Source of the DNA: Allium sativum
Lineage: Eukaryota > Streptophyta > Magnoliopsida > Asparagales > Amaryllidaceae
NCBI GenBank assembly: GCA_030737875.1
Contig: CM060915.1
Location: 568,834,577 to 568,898,576, forward strand
DNA length: 64,000 bases
Direction of reading: 5' to 3'
Positions 1 to 12,805 of this stretch are shown here, in pieces (the first letter of the stretch is position 1; each line of letters begins with the position of its first letter). Both the position numbers and the translations under genes were made by a program. The notes beneath the pieces are model-generated. The model saw nothing but the letters and a program-made list of their open reading frames with translations. It had not been told where the DNA came from and did no database searches.

Positions 1-1660
1 TGATTTAGATAAAGGCTCCAGCGAACTGGGTAACGAAGCAGCGGCTTCGGGGAACGTGAGGATATTCTTGGTATCCCTCTGTGAGCTGCCAGGTGATCAT
101 ACTAGGCTCATGAGAGGTTAAGGTCTGCGTTAGAAGAACCAAGAGTATGCCTTGGTTGCTATACGAGCGACCTAAAGACGGGGATGGATAGGGGATAGTC
201 GACGATACACGGTCGTACCCTAGATAGCATTTCGTCAGGCTACCTACCATCTTTGGTCAAGCGTGTACGTACGAAAAGGCAGAGAACACCCAAAAGACCA
301 TAATTGCTATCTAATTATGGTTGCGGTAAGGCTAGGATTGTGGGTTGGCCAGTAGTGTGTTCTCATACAGGATTTATCCTGTCTTGTCTTTCACTAGTTG
401 AGGGAGTGGTCTCGTGGGACCATAGCCACGTATAGAAAAAACAGACCTTAGCATCTGCATCGGCAGATAAATCGAAAGCTCCCCACCGAGTCCTGTATTT
501 CCTGGTCTGCCCTGTGACAGGACTCGGATGGCACGATGGAATACATGTGCATACAGTCATGGAAAAACGATTCACGATGAATGCGTGGGAAAAAGGGCGC
601 GGTTGACGGTTAGCGTAAATCCTAGTGGCCCTGGGTGGTTGAACCAAAACCGAGATACGAAAACGTGCAATAGGTAAGCATAATGCCTAGTAGTCCTAGG
701 TAGCATAAGTCCTAGTTGTACAAACAATGATTCATGTTGAAAGACCCTAGTTAGATATAGGGTGACAATCCAAAACGATCTTAAGGATCATGGAACTATG
801 TTAAAGTAGTATAGAATCTCATGGGAAAGCCCGTATGGTCTACGGCAAGGGACTGAACATTTACATGGAATAAAACATACGAGTTGAGTAACCTATATAT
901 GCGATATATTAGGTTGACATAGACCATTACACGACTTTTGAGTAAGGGTCATTCATGGTTAACGCATGATACGGTGGGGATACTAGTACGGTAGGTGCAG
1001 AGCTAAATGACAGGATAGATACCATGGGATGTTATACGTGATAGATATCTTGGAGATATTATACTTGACAGGAACTTGACGATGGGATACCTTGTTTTAT
1101 CTTGACACCGTAATTTATCATGACACCTTAGTTTATCTGAGTTCAGTAGTTCATCCTGTTATTTTGATTTAGCTTATCTATCTTGTCATCATGCTTATGT
1201 TCATCTCAGTTTCTCATGTCAGTTAACTTTACTAGTTTTTATGCTGATAGTAGATAGGGCTTACTCAGTCTTTTTGACTGACCCGTTTTGTTTCGCCTCT
1301 TTTCTTCCGTTTCCCCCCAGGTTACAGGGAGGAAATACTGTTGTTTAGTTCGGACTTCTTCTGCTTGAAGGTCATCATGGATGGCTTGGACTTTTCTTGG
1401 CTATGGCTACTTTACTGTTTTACTTGGGGAATAATTTATGAAAAAGTCTTTATGCTTCTTTACTATTGCAAGACAGGTTTTGATGTACTCTGATGTAAAA
1501 GGCTTTAGACCTTAATTATTGATGTTTATGAAAGTTCGATTTTACTTCCGCTATTTTATATGTTCTGTCTTGTGATATTTCTGTGCATGTTTACCAATAA
1601 TGCCCCTCTAAAGCTAGTGCATTCCTTTGTGAGTGACCCTAGCGGAGGCGGGGTGTTACA
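1..1660 (+). repeat. N1 5' LTR, 3' portion
   Basis: Matches 6327-7986 base for base apart from about 5 substitutions and no indels (constant offset 6326). It ends GTTACA directly before a two-base spacer and the primer binding site, which fixes the LTR boundary. Short antisense open frames at 5-250 and 363-647 recur in the other LTR and are not treated as genes. Confidence 0.93.
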
Positions 1661-1662
1661 CG

Positions 1663-1674
1663 TGGTATCAGAGC
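1663..1674 (+). other. N1 primer binding site (tRNA-iMet)
   Basis: TGGTATCAGAGC lies two bases after the LTR end. It is the usual plant sequence complementary to the 3' end of initiator methionine tRNA. Confidence 0.92.
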
Positions 1675-1863
1675 AGAAGGTTACCAGACTGGGCAAAAGT
1701 TTTTAAAACCTTCTGAAAACTATTTGAAAAACCGTTTACAAAGAAGCATTTTTCAAGAAAATTTTTCTTTTAAAAGAAAAAGGCTGTTCCCCAAGGCCAT
1801 TAGCATTATCCTTGTTTCCTTGAGTGAATCTCTTTTCCTTTCTTTTCTCCATCTGTAGTCACA

Positions 1864-2103
1864 GTGGTTTTAACTACGACTAGTCTTTTCTATCTACGAA
1901 AGTGTTTCCCGTACGATGGAGGTGGTTCTCGAGAGACCAGTGGCCGCGTTATAAGAAAGGATTGTGAGAAAGAGGATAAAGGATACGAGCTTAAGGATGA
2001 GCAACTTGTTGGTATGGCTCAACCCATAACGAGAAAGTATCTTTGGTATGGTGAAACGGGACGGATAGTTAAGTATTGTGGGACAAGGACAAGATCATCG
2101 TGA
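1864..2103 (+). pseudogene. N1 gag zinc-knuckle relic
   Basis: A 79-codon open frame contains YLWYGETGRIVKYC at 2038-2079. The spacing x2-x4-x4 is that of a CCHC nucleocapsid knuckle, but the first two Cys read as Tyr and the His as Arg; only the last Cys remains. TGT to TAT changes explain the Cys losses. The frame is therefore a mutated end of gag, not a working protein. The position between PBS and the protease trace fits gag. Confidence 0.5.
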
Positions 2104-2235
2104 AGACAATTGTATACCCTCACTAGAGTACCTGAGTAGGGGGATAACATCCTTGTTGAAGATCTAGTTATTCTTTTCTATCATCCCGCCAAGACTTTGT
2201 TTTGATCCCCGCATCATTTAAGTCCGCTTCAGTAG

Positions 2236-2451
2236 TTGAGTCTCTGCACCTTAAGTACTAGCGTAATAGAGGATCCCATTTTTGTCTCAAAGTCCTATTG
2301 GAGAATCGGTCCATTTATTCATGGCTTGTTTGGATTTGGGAATGTCTATGCCCAAGTATTGAGTTTGGAAATAATGCTTATGTTTATAAGCTATGGATGG
2401 ATTCTAGGGATGAAGTGGTTATCCAGTAGGGGGTGCCACTCTCGGTTTTGA
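2236..2451 (+). pseudogene. N1 possible protease relic
   Basis: A 71-codon frame contains GWILGMKWLSS, resembling the ILGMDWLS motif near the end of gypsy aspartic proteases. The upstream D-T/S-G active site is not visible. The order gag trace, this trace, integrase trace matches a gypsy polyprotein. The identification rests on one short motif. Confidence 0.35.
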
Positions 2452-2718
2452 TAGGAGGGTAGTTAGACCTTTTGACTAGCCTTGGTAATACCCTCGAAGT
2501 ATCGTGTAACATTTTGAGGTTCTGTCATGACTAGTTACTTAGAATCCCTTGATGCCTTTATTGGAAATTTGAAGCCCGATCGAGTGGTGTTCGCCGATAA
2601 GATGGATGGTTTACTTCATTTATGCATGGGTTATAAAGATCACCCTAGTAAGTGCGCTTGATAACCTGGTTGGCATCTGTTTACTTTCAAGAGGAAGTTC
2701 TTCTACGTGGAATACCTT

Positions 2719-2775
2719 GTGGTACGAGGTCCGAGATTCACTAGTGAATTTTGGAAAGCTTGCATGAGATCATGA
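2719..2775 (+). pseudogene. N1 integrase relic
   Basis: The frame reads VVRGPRFTSEFWKA before a stop. This matches the DPRFTS..FW motif around the second catalytic Asp of gypsy integrases, with the D changed to G. No other part of the integrase and no reverse transcriptase could be read nearby, so the pol region is mostly deleted. Confidence 0.55.
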
Positions 2776-2987
2776 GTACGCAGTCATGTTTGCGCCAAGT
2801 ATTCTAGAAAAAGGGATAAGTGCAAGTGGAACGAGAGGCGACGAAGAAATGAGTTCCAACTCATGTTATGGAAACAGGAAATAAGAAGCTACGAAATCGC
2901 GAGGTTAAAAGACGGTCAAGGCACAATGGAATTAAGCTCAAGGAAATACGACTTTGATGGTCAAAGACTAGATACACGCATGATACC

Positions 2988-3010
2988 TTTTTTTTTTTTT
3001 TTTTTTTTTT
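2988..3010 (+). repeat. Poly-T run in N1 interior
   Basis: Twenty-three consecutive T. It lies between the integrase relic and the polypurine tract and may be an expanded slippage tract or an old insertion scar; no flanking duplication was seen. Confidence 0.8.
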
Positions 3011-3624
3011 GAGTATATCCTTGATCCCTGTTTTCTGTAGAGCTTACTTGTAGGCTATCTTTTGTGGACATCCTCTCGGTCCTATTTTCTGTTACAAACC
3101 CCGTAAGGAGTTTGTCTTGTTTATCTACTCGACCCTGTTTCAGAGAATCCTAGGTAGAACTCTATGGATGTAAACATGTATTTGAAACATGTTATGATTG
3201 ATATGGTTGCAAGTGGTTGCTCATGGATGCGCGAATACACATTAGATACTAGCTCGACTCTGTCACATTTCATATTGCATATGCACGAGTATTTATACTT
3301 GTTTATGGATGAAATCGAATGTATTATCATGCGGTGGTTGCATATGAATGAATGATTGTGCACGCATATAGTATCTATATGACTAGGACTATTTGCATAC
3401 ATGTTGGATTCATGGCACTATACATATTTTTGCATTAGAAAGATTATTCAGGCCTGATCATTAGCATTAGCTAAGGAACATGTACACACACGTTTTGCAT
3501 ATATTCATACAGCATTAGAAATCATCTAAGGACAATGGTTGCTTGTGGATGATGTTTTGAGTAGATGGATGATGGATGGTAGGATATGTTCCTCCTAACT
3601 TGGAGATTTCGGGGACGAAATCCT

Positions 3625-3639
3625 AAAAGGTGGGGAGAA
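3625..3639 (+). other. N1 polypurine tract
   Basis: AAAAGGTGGGGAGAA ends directly before the TGTAACAACCC start of the 3' LTR. The block GGGGACGAAAT just upstream is common before the polypurine tract of plant chromovirus-type gypsy elements. Confidence 0.88.
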
Positions 3640-3902
3640 TGTAACAACCCGTATTTCGATAACATGTTAAGACGAGAATCAAGGCAGAATTTAATTTTAA
3701 ATTCTGAATCAAGTAAAAAGGGCTATGCCATTGCGTTCGTCTCGGAAAAATACGCGAAATAGAGTCTGAGTTTTCGAGAATCGGAGTCCGTATGACCAAG
3801 TTATGGTCCGACGAAGTTTTCAGAAAATTCAAGTTCAAAAACGAGTTCTAATTTCGAAAATTAGGGCTGGAAGGCTAGGCGGGAAAAATTCCCGCCAGGC
3901 AC

Positions 3903-3974
3903 CCCAAGTCGACAGCCCTGTCGACTTGGGAGTCGACATGGCCTCACCCAAGTCGACAGCCCTGTCGACTTGGG
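3903..3974. repeat. Two identical 28-bp inverted repeats
   Basis: Each copy (3903-3930 and 3947-3974) has 13-bp arms beginning CCCAAGTCGACAG and a 2-bp centre. The copies are 44 bp apart and contain four SalI-type GTCGAC palindromes between them. They could fold as strong hairpins in the LTR transcript. Confidence 0.9.
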
Positions 3975-5097
3975 GGTCGACATATGGTGGCCGAGCCATC
4001 TTGGCTTGGTGCACCTGCACTTGTCTCTGGTCTTGTTCTGGAAGCTTCCAACGTGGTTTGATGGCTCAGATCCATCCTAGGGTTAATCTAAGGGCCTAAA
4101 ACTACCCTAATCTCTATAAAAACACCCCTAAGCCTACCCTAAACCCTCATTATTCATTCTTGCAACTAAACTATGGCAAAATTTTCACTCTCATGGCCTC
4201 TACCCTCATTCTAAAATTCCTAAGTAAATTCCTATGAGAGGTTTCATGATCATGAGAGTGTTAGAGAGTTTCTATGTTAGTATGAGAGCCTCTCAAGTTG
4301 ATTTCAAGGCTAAAGCTTTGATCTTTGTTCATAAAGATGGGGTTTTGATGGATTTGGAGCTTTCATCTTTGGGTTTTAGGATGATGACATGCATAGGCTT
4401 TATCTCAATCTTTCATTTAATCGATTTGTGCCTTCATAGCAATGTAAGCCCTTTCCCTACTCTTAGATATTAACTATGAAGTTAAGTGTTCATGTTGCAA
4501 GTTTGGGTTTGATCATTGAGTATGATACATGTTATCATGTCATGCAAGTTTATGAAGTCATTATCTTGATCTTGTGGGCTAAAAGCTACAACCTTTATGT
4601 TGAAATGTTGCATTATGCAACATGAGAACCCTCATAACCTTTATGTCAACTTGCATATGAAGTCATAACCCTTATATGATGATATATGTGAGTTACTAGT
4701 CATCATTCCATGTCTTTTGTCACCATGATTCGCTTATGTGCCAAGTTTGGGTTTATGCATGTTTTTGAGGCTTAAGAATGTAACATGCAAGTTAATGAAC
4801 ACATTTGTGCCTCATTTGCCACCATGAGTAACTTGTGGCTTAATATCCATTTTTGTCATGCCTTTGCCAAGTCTCTTCTTTTAATCCATTACGTTGTTGC
4901 GAACGTATATGCGAGTTTAAAAGCGTTCGGTTATGTTATGAGTAATTTCTAATGACATGAAAATACAACTTGAAATATAACATGGAAGTTGACATGTGAG
5001 TATGTTTGAAAATATGGAATTGGGAATTTACCTATTAAGTTAGGTCTACCCATATTCTTAAAAACTTGAATATGAACATGACACTAGACTAAACATG

Positions 5098-5300
5098 AAA
5101 GTGACCAACTCGAGGTTGGGTTGAGTTTGCAACGTAAAACTACCCGGAACCGACCGGCCTAACTAGTAGTTGCAAACAATAGGACCCAATGTGAGAAGTT
5201 GGTCATGTTGTGCTTGAACCCGAGGTTAGACCAAGTTGTGGTGTAAAGCTACCCGGAACCGACCGGCTTAACTAGTAACCACAACAAAGTCTAATGTGAG
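5098..5300 (+). repeat. Degenerate 109-bp repeat pair in N1 LTR
   Basis: TACCCGGAACCGACCGGC occurs at 5141 and 5250, each embedded in similar sequence ending in a TGTGAGA block. The spacing is 109 bp, close to the 106-bp repeat that follows, so the two may share an origin. Confidence 0.75.
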
Positions 5301-5444
5301 AGGTTGAGGTGCATTAAGTAATTAATGCCACATGATAGGGTTAAGTTAATTTGATTAATGACTCTTAACCAAATATGACATGGACAGTGGGTTAAGTAAA
5401 TTGATTAGGCCAATGATACTTAACAAAACATGACAAGGTTGGGT

Positions 5445-6130
5445 AGGTTAAGTAACTTGATTTGCCTAATGACACTTAACCATTTTTATACGACTAGTGG
5501 ACGGGGTTAAGTTAACCAACACTTAATCAATCCAACACGATAATTTGGTAAGGTTAAGTAACTTGATTTGCCTAATGACACTTAACCATTTTTATACGAC
5601 TAGTGGACGGGGTTAAGTTAACCAACACTTAATCAATCCAACACGATAATTTGGTAAGGTTAAGTAAGTTTTCTTAATGACACTTAACCGAAAAATACAG
5701 TTAATGGATGGGGTTAAGATTAGACTCAACAAGTCTAAACATGGAAATCGGATGGGGTTAAGTTAGCCTAGACTTAATTAATCCCACTTGGCAGTTTAAT
5801 GGGGTTAAGTTAAACACTTAACTAATCTAACATGATGATTTGAGGTGGTTAAGTGACCTATACTTAACCAATCTAACTCGTGAATTTATTGAGGTTAAGT
5901 TAACCTATACTTAACCAATCTAACGTGAAAACATGATAAGGCTAAGTCACGAATCGCTTAAATACGCTTGACCGATTTTGACTCAGTAATTTGATAGGGT
6001 CAAGTTAATATATACTTAACCAACTTGAGCATGGTTTGTAGGGTTAAGTCTTGAACTTGGATACTTAGCCAATTTTGACATGATTTGTAGACGGGTTAAG
6101 TCATGAACTTAAGTGACACTTAATCCATTA
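5445..6130 (+). repeat. 106-bp tandem repeat and degenerate GGTTAAGT/ACTTAACC array
   Basis: Two perfect 106-bp units occupy 5445-5550 and 5551-5656 and a third starts at 5657 and diverges. From there to about 6130 the dyad GGTTAAGT...ACTTAACC recurs every few tens of bases with decreasing order. This looks like an expanded minisatellite inside the LTR. Confidence 0.85.
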
Positions 6131-8438
6131 TGTAAACCCTAGTTCTGAGGATTAGGTGGATAACCGTAGTTAACAAGGATAACGGAAATAAGGCTAAGTG
6201 GTAAACCTTAGTTGAAGAATAACTAAGTAATGATTCTTAGTCAAGGAAATTTAGACCAGTTCATATATAGATGAGTAACCTGATACGGTAGGTCATCGTT
6301 TAAGTATACGAGTAGGAGCAAGTATCTGATTTAGATAAAGGCTCCAGCGAACTGGGTAACGAAGCAGCGGCTTCGGGGAACGTGAGGATATTCTTGGTAT
6401 CCCTCTGTGAGCTGCCAGGTGATCATACTAGGCTCATGAGAGGTTAAGGTCTGCGTTAGAAGAACCAAGAGTATGCCTTGGTTGCTATACGAGCGACCTA
6501 AAGACGGGGATGGATAGGGGATAGTCGACGATACACGGTCGTACCCTAGATAGCATTTCGTCAGGCTACCTACCATCTTTGGTCAAGCGTGTACGTACGG
6601 AAAGGCAGAGAACACCCAAAAGACCATAATTGCTATCTAATTATGGTTGCGGTAAGGCTAGGATTGTGGGTTGGCCAGTAGTGTGTTCTCATACAGGATT
6701 TATCCTGTCTTGTCTTTCACTAGTTGAGGGAGTGGTCTCGTGGGACCATAGCCACGTATAGAAAAAACAGACCTTAGCATCTGCATCGGCAGATAAATCG
6801 AAAGCTCCCGACCGAGTCCTGTATTTCCTGGTCTGCCCTGTGACAGGACTCGGATGGCACGATGGAATACATGTGCATACAGTCATGGAAAAACGATTCA
6901 CGATGAATGCGTGGGAAAAAGGGCGCGGTTGACGGTTAGCGTAAATCCTAGTGGCCCTGGGTGGTTGAACCAAAACCGAGATACGAAAACGTGCAATAGG
7001 TAAGCATAATGCCTAGTAGTCCTAGGTAGCATAAGTCCTAGTTGTACAAACAATGATTCATGTTGAAAGACCCTAGTTAGATATAGGGTGACAATCCAAA
7101 ACGATCTTAAGGATCATGGAACTATGTTAAAGTAGTATAGAATCTCATGGGAAAGCCCGTATGGTCTACGGCAAGGGACTGAACATTTACATGGAATAAA
7201 ACATACGAGTTGAGTAACCTATATATGCGATATATTAGGTTGACATAGACCATTACACGACTTTTGAGTAAGGGTCATTCATGGTTAACGCATGATACGG
7301 TGGGGATACTAGTACGGTAGGTGCAGAGCTAAAAGACAGGATAGATACCATGGGATGTTATACGTGATAGATATCTTGGAGATATTATACTTGACAGGAA
7401 CTTGACGATGGGATACCTTGTTTTATCTTGACACCGTAATTTATCATGACACCTTAGTTTATCTGAGTTCAGTAGTTCATCCTGTTATTTTGATTTAGCT
7501 TATCTATCTTGTCATCATGCTTATGGTCATCTCAGTTTCTCATGTCAGTTAACTTTACTAGTTTTTATGCTGATAGTAGATAGGGCTTACTCAGTCTTTT
7601 TGACTGACCCGTTTTGTTTCGCCTCTTTTCTTCCGTTTCCCCCCAGGTTACAGGGAGGAAATACTGTTGTTTAGTTCGGACTTCTTCTGCTTGAAGGTCA
7701 TCATGAATGGCTTGGACTTTTCTTGGCTATGGCTACTTTACTGTTTTACTTGGGGAATAATTTATGAAAAAGTCTTTATGCTTCTTTACTATTGCAAGAC
7801 AGGTTTTGATGTACTCTGATGTAAAAGGCTTTAGACCTTAATTATTGATGTTTATGAAAGTTCGATTTTACTTCCGCTATTTTATATGTTCTGTCTTGTG
7901 ATATTTCTGTGCATGTTTACCAATAATGCCCCTCTAAAGCTAGTGCATTCCTTTGTGAGTGACCCTAGCGGAGGCGGGGTGTTACAATTTCTATCCTATT
8001 TTCAGGATATATTTACCCAATTGACTTTTATATCTTACATTTCAAATCTTTCTAAACCATTTAAACTTGTCTTTGCCTTTGAATGTCTTATTTCATCAAC
8101 CATAATAGATAATAATTTAAAATTTACTACCTACCAATATCAAATGCACATGCACTTAAACCAATAATACTATATTGAACATATAAAATATTATCGAAAC
8201 CATATTATGTAGATCCATTCTGTTTAAGTATTTAGCAATTCCTATCGATTATGTGGCGTCCCATATGTCGACCAAAACCCATAAATATTCAACAGAACAG
8301 ATCAACACAAATAAAATCATTTTATATCAATATACAAGTACGCTCTCTCATATATACACTCAAACTCGTTCTAGGGCACTACTAACCCTATCTCTAACGA
8401 GTTAATTCCCAACAGAGCCAAGGTTTTCGCTAACCAGT

Positions 8439-8450
8439 GCTCTGATACCA
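8439..8450 (-). other. N2 primer binding site (tRNA-iMet)
   Basis: The + strand reads GCTCTGATACCA, the complement of TGGTATCAGAGC, two bases inside the LTR end at 8453. Confidence 0.9.
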
Positions 8451-8452
8451 AC

Positions 8453-11400
8453 TGTAACGACCCACATTTTTGACCGTTCAAATCGACAATAAACCACACA
8501 TGTCGACCCAAACAAATCAACAAATGCAGGTAGTTATGGGGAAAAGAAGAAAAGAAAGGAAGAAGAGAAAAAAAAAACAATCACAGAACCTCACAGCGGA
8601 AGGACAACATATAATAACAAAATAACATTTAAAGGCTGTTGAAATAAATACAATAGGATATAACAAACACGGATATCAGAGTTATACATTTACAGACTTA
8701 CATAGCATGGCAGCGGAAACAACTTTGCAGCGAAATATATATACATATATATATCGATCTTCGTCTTCGATCTCCAAGGCACAATTATCTTTGGCAACTG
8801 CGGATGCCTGCTGACGCGAGCATATTGCATAAAAGAAAACACAACAAACACTCGGATCAGCAATAAATCATTCTCATATTAGTCAAATTAAAATACGAAA
8901 CAACTTGAGTATCATGGGTGCAGTAACTCAAGAGTTGTTACGGGATTTTTCCATCTCTCAAGGATCCGTTAAACTAATACATACATAGTATAATACGCTA
9001 TTATGATAGTGTCTATTCAGTAAAGTATAAATACTGAAAATAGCGTAAGCGGGATTACCATATTACCCTTACGCAGTTTATAGGCATCAACGACCTATAC
9101 AGTACCGTAAATTCACCGTACTGGTGTTATCAGAGGGTACTCCATAGAAAGCAATGCCAAATCAAAATCGTAGGGGCTCGATAAGGATAAATATGACAAG
9201 GCACTCGAGGCAATGCCCAGGGTAGGATTCTACCAATTGCACTCCCGGACCGGTGGTAACGCATAGCAGCCACTACCGCTCACCTCGGAACACACTCCCA
9301 TAATCATAAATGGGCCCAAATCATCATCATCACAGTCATATAAATAGCATCGAAGAAGGGTGTCCGATCAAAGGCGCTAACGTCAATTAGTCACGGTATA
9401 GCTCCTGTTTTAGTCATTTCAATTCTGACCCAAAGGTCAGGGCTATTTCGTCCTCGATCATCTTCTTCGATTCAATAATCGCCTCCAAGTCATCATGCTC
9501 AATCTGGATACGTCATAACGTTCACAGTTGTCAAAGTGGTATCGACACTGACAGAGAGTATGCCTTATGTCGACTCCGGTCTCTTTAACAACCAACGCTT
9601 ACAAATTTCACATCGGTTGGTTCTTTTACATTCACAAAGGTTCGTTTTATATCAAAATATCATATTTGTTTCGAACCAAATCCATATCCAAACAAATAAT
9701 ATTCCATATCGACATATCATAATCATACCCAAACCGATTATATTCTAAAACTAGAATATATTTCATATCATTATATTATAATCATATAATGTTTCAAAAA
9801 AAAAACGACTTATACTCAAACAGAATATATTTTATCCCAATGATTTCAAATTCTCACGTATTCTTATCTCGACTCCATTTGAGCCAATGGTTTAAATCCA
9901 ACATTTTCCATTCGAAAGGAATTTACTATTCATAAATACTTTTAAAAATAAATGATTATAAGAAAATCTTTATATAAATTAAATAAATATATATATAATA
10001 TAATAATTTAAAATAAATAAGATGATTTAAATATTATGTACATACACAAAATAAGGTTTATTAAATAGTTTGAATACTAAATATAAAGGAAACCTTATTT
10101 AAATACAATAATTTGTCGGTTAAAAGTTTGAAATAAAAATTTTGAAAGAAAGGAATAGTTTATTTTGAAATCAAGCAAGGTATGAAATATATATATATAT
10201 ATATAGATAAATTTTAAACCAAAATTTTCTTCCTTCCGAATTTCCAATACATGAATCTATATCCCAGTTTCAATGGAGTTCATTCAGTTCCATTTCTCAT
10301 TTTCAAACATCGTTCAACAACCTCCCAATTTAAGGATTCAACCCATATTCAAACTGAGTTAAAACAACTCATAATACCCTTGATACATTTTCCCAAAATT
10401 AGATTCCATAAGGATTCGTTTCTTCAAATCTACACTTTTAATTTGAATAATTTCAAATCATATTCAGATCCCAATTTAAGTATTTCCACTTTGTTATGGA
10501 AAAATTCCCTTAACCCTTTTAAAAATACATTTCCAATAAAGAAATGAATTTATCGAGTATTGGCCCCTCTCTTTTAAATGAGATTTCCGACCAAATAACA
10601 TTTTATATTTAAAATCATTTAACCAACCGATGTTTGTATATAATTATCTATCCAATGGCCAAGTGATTTTAAATTTATTTCTTGATATTTCAGGGATGGA
10701 TCTATCATTTCAATCCAAATCAGGGTCACAGAGATTTATCATTTCACTCTGTGTTCTTAATTCATTTTTATCGATAAATCCCGGGTTCATTAGATGCCCG
10801 TAACATCAAGGGTAAATGGGATCTATCGTCACAATCAACATGCATTTCAATACACTGAAACAAGGAGCATTAAAATGTCACTATAAATTCAGTAATAAAT
10901 TTCAACCGACATCCATCACAACAATTTCATTCCACTGATCAGCATTAAACTGTTTTCAGGATTTTCAAGGGTTGAATTTTCAATTAGAAATTTAAACTAA
11001 TTTAAATCACTGATTATTAACTTAACTTTGAATGTTAACGCACTTGCATGTCGATTTTTAAACAACACATCAACAATCCAACACAACCATGCAACCAAAC
11101 TTATTTCATAATTTAATTCAATAAATATGGGAATAATTCAGTATTTCGTGAGTGAGAAAATCACTCACCTTTGGGTCCTTAGTGGATCGAACGTCCAAAA
11201 GAAGCCCAAAATTTGACAGTCTCCAAACGCAACCAAGTTAGTGCCAAAATGTCCGCAATTTCGCCACGATCCTAACGCAACAAACCGCGCGTCAATCCGA
11301 GGTCGTATGAAGAAGTTATCAGTGTTTTAGCGTACGGAATTTTAAATATATAAAATATTTTTCTCACCACAAACACTTTGACACATCAGCTCCCTTCCTC

Positions 11401-12805
11401 CCGCTCCTTCTTCCTTCTGCTACAGTGACCGAACCGCAATTACCCATTTGCAGGCGAACTTTGACCACTAATAACTCCTAACTCCGGCCGCAATAAAGCC
11501 TGAGACCACCACCGTTCTCCTCCCATCCTCGAGGCGCGTCGGCCATCACCCCCGAGATTCCCTCCGGTCAGCCAAAACGCCGTCCGCCAGCATCCCTAGT
11601 TCCGCCGTTTCTGACCTTTAACCACCCAATCCCGACGAATTACACACTTATAAATCACATAACCACCACCAAAAGATTCTCACCGACTATCTCCATCATA
11701 CCCAGATTGCAATTTCTTCAATTAACTTCGAAATTAAAAACCCCCAAATTCCACTTTAGGGTTTTCGAAATAGCAACTTTGACCATCCATTTCCGGCCAC
11801 TACAGGCCATGCATGTCGAAACAGAGACCACCCATAGCTTCGTATCGTCGAGAGCTTCAGTTTGATATATAATTCGATATAGTTTGAAGAGATTTGAATT
11901 TGAAGTTGTATATTTTATTTTGAAAACTAGGGTTTGAATCTTCGTTCTCTGCCATTAGAGATAGAGTCGGTGGAGGAAATATACGTATGTTGGAAAATGG
12001 CTGAGTGAGGTGGATAAGAGGCTTTACTTATACATATATAGGAGGCTCAATTATTAGAATAAACAATTATCCATTTACAATGCTTTCGTTCACATTTTCT
12101 CTCGTACGATCAAACGGTAAGTCGGATTGTAACGCAAATTGAAATCCTATAATAATTCACCGTTCCAGTACTGATGGCGCCAGTTTCGTCGAATTCTGAG
12201 ACAGTCGCCAGAACAGTTAATTTCACAGTTAATTTATTAATAAAATATTAGAAATTCAATTAACTATTTTTTAATCCAAATTAAATACTAATAAAATTCC
12301 ATTTTAATCCAATTAAGACTTAAATAAATTCTTATAAATAAATTTCACACATTTCTAAATCTAAATTTGATTTTTTTTTTTTAAATTTTGATTTGAATTT
12401 CAGTTATTATATCTCAACTTAGAATTCTTCATTTACCAATTAAATTTGAATTCCCATTTATACTCAATGCAAATTTACTTTATTACTATTACCATAAAAA
12501 TTTTATTTTTTAACAACCTTGTAAATATATTTCAAGTATTCAGATTCCCAAAGTTGATATTTGAATTTGGACTTGAATTCCAAATTTCAACTTAAACAAC
12601 TTAATTTTATTAAATCATTTAAATAAAAATCCCCAAATTCACAACCTTTCTAAATAAGACTATAATTGAAAATCTGTATATATATTCAATTCAAACAATC
12701 ATCATCATAAATCAACAAGATTTGATTTTTATCCTGTATTATTCCATTTATTTATTTAAAAAAAATCTAAATTTTAAATATACAAAAAAAATATGGGATG
12801 TTACA
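8453..12805 (-). repeat. N2 5' LTR (4353 bp)
   Basis: The ends are TGTAACGACCC at 8453 and GGGATGTTACA at 12805 as read on the + strand, giving a TG..CA LTR on the - strand. The left end is tied to a primer site. The right end is supported by the sharp start at 12806 of sequence shared with 20012 onward. It is AT-rich with a GC-richer block around 11380-11600 and no convincing gene. Confidence 0.78.

Larger units (their letters stand above)
1..7986 (+). mobile_element. N1: Ty3/gypsy-type LTR element with giant LTRs and dead internal region
   Basis: Positions 1-1660 repeat at 6327-7986 without gaps, with about 5 mismatches found by eye, so they are the 3' part of the 5' LTR and the end of the 3' LTR. 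The 3' LTR runs from TGTAACAACCC (3640) to GTTACA (7986), 4347 bp. The internal region is only 1979 bp and holds a tRNA-iMet primer site, degraded gag/protease/integrase traces and a polypurine tract. Near-identical LTRs around a dead interior suggest recent mobilisation in trans. The left end lies outside the window, so the target duplication cannot be checked; the base block after the element is ATTTC. Confidence 0.9.
3640..7986 (+). repeat. N1 3' LTR (4347 bp)
   Basis: Bounded by TGTAACAACCC and GTTACA, preceded by a polypurine tract and sharing its last 1660 bp with the 5' LTR. It holds no recognisable gene. It contains a pair of perfect inverted repeats near its start (3903-3974), a 109-bp repeat pair (5098-5300) and a 106-bp tandem repeat followed by degenerate copies (5445 to about 6130). 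Its length is far above the few hundred to two thousand bases usual for gypsy LTRs. Confidence 0.92.
7987..12805 (-). mobile_element. N2: LTR element, leader and 5' LTR only
   Basis: On the - strand a 4353-bp LTR (12805 to 8453) is followed by a two-base spacer, a tRNA-iMet primer site (8450-8439) and about 450 bp of leader, where N1 interrupts it. The remainder of N2 must lie left of the window. The leader resembles that of N3 (8240-8438 against 15745-15971), so N2 and N3 are related but distinct families. The right flank GACTC, compared with the uninterrupted N3 LTR at 20012, shows N2 landed inside the 3' LTR of N3. Confidence 0.8.

Noticed and set aside
5..250. Identical 81-codon - strand frame here and at 6331-6576
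   Set aside because: Identity is due to the two young LTR copies, and no domain or start context supports a gene.
1663..1674. tRNA gene
   Set aside because: Only the 12-base primer site complement is present, with no cloverleaf. The same holds for the other primer sites.
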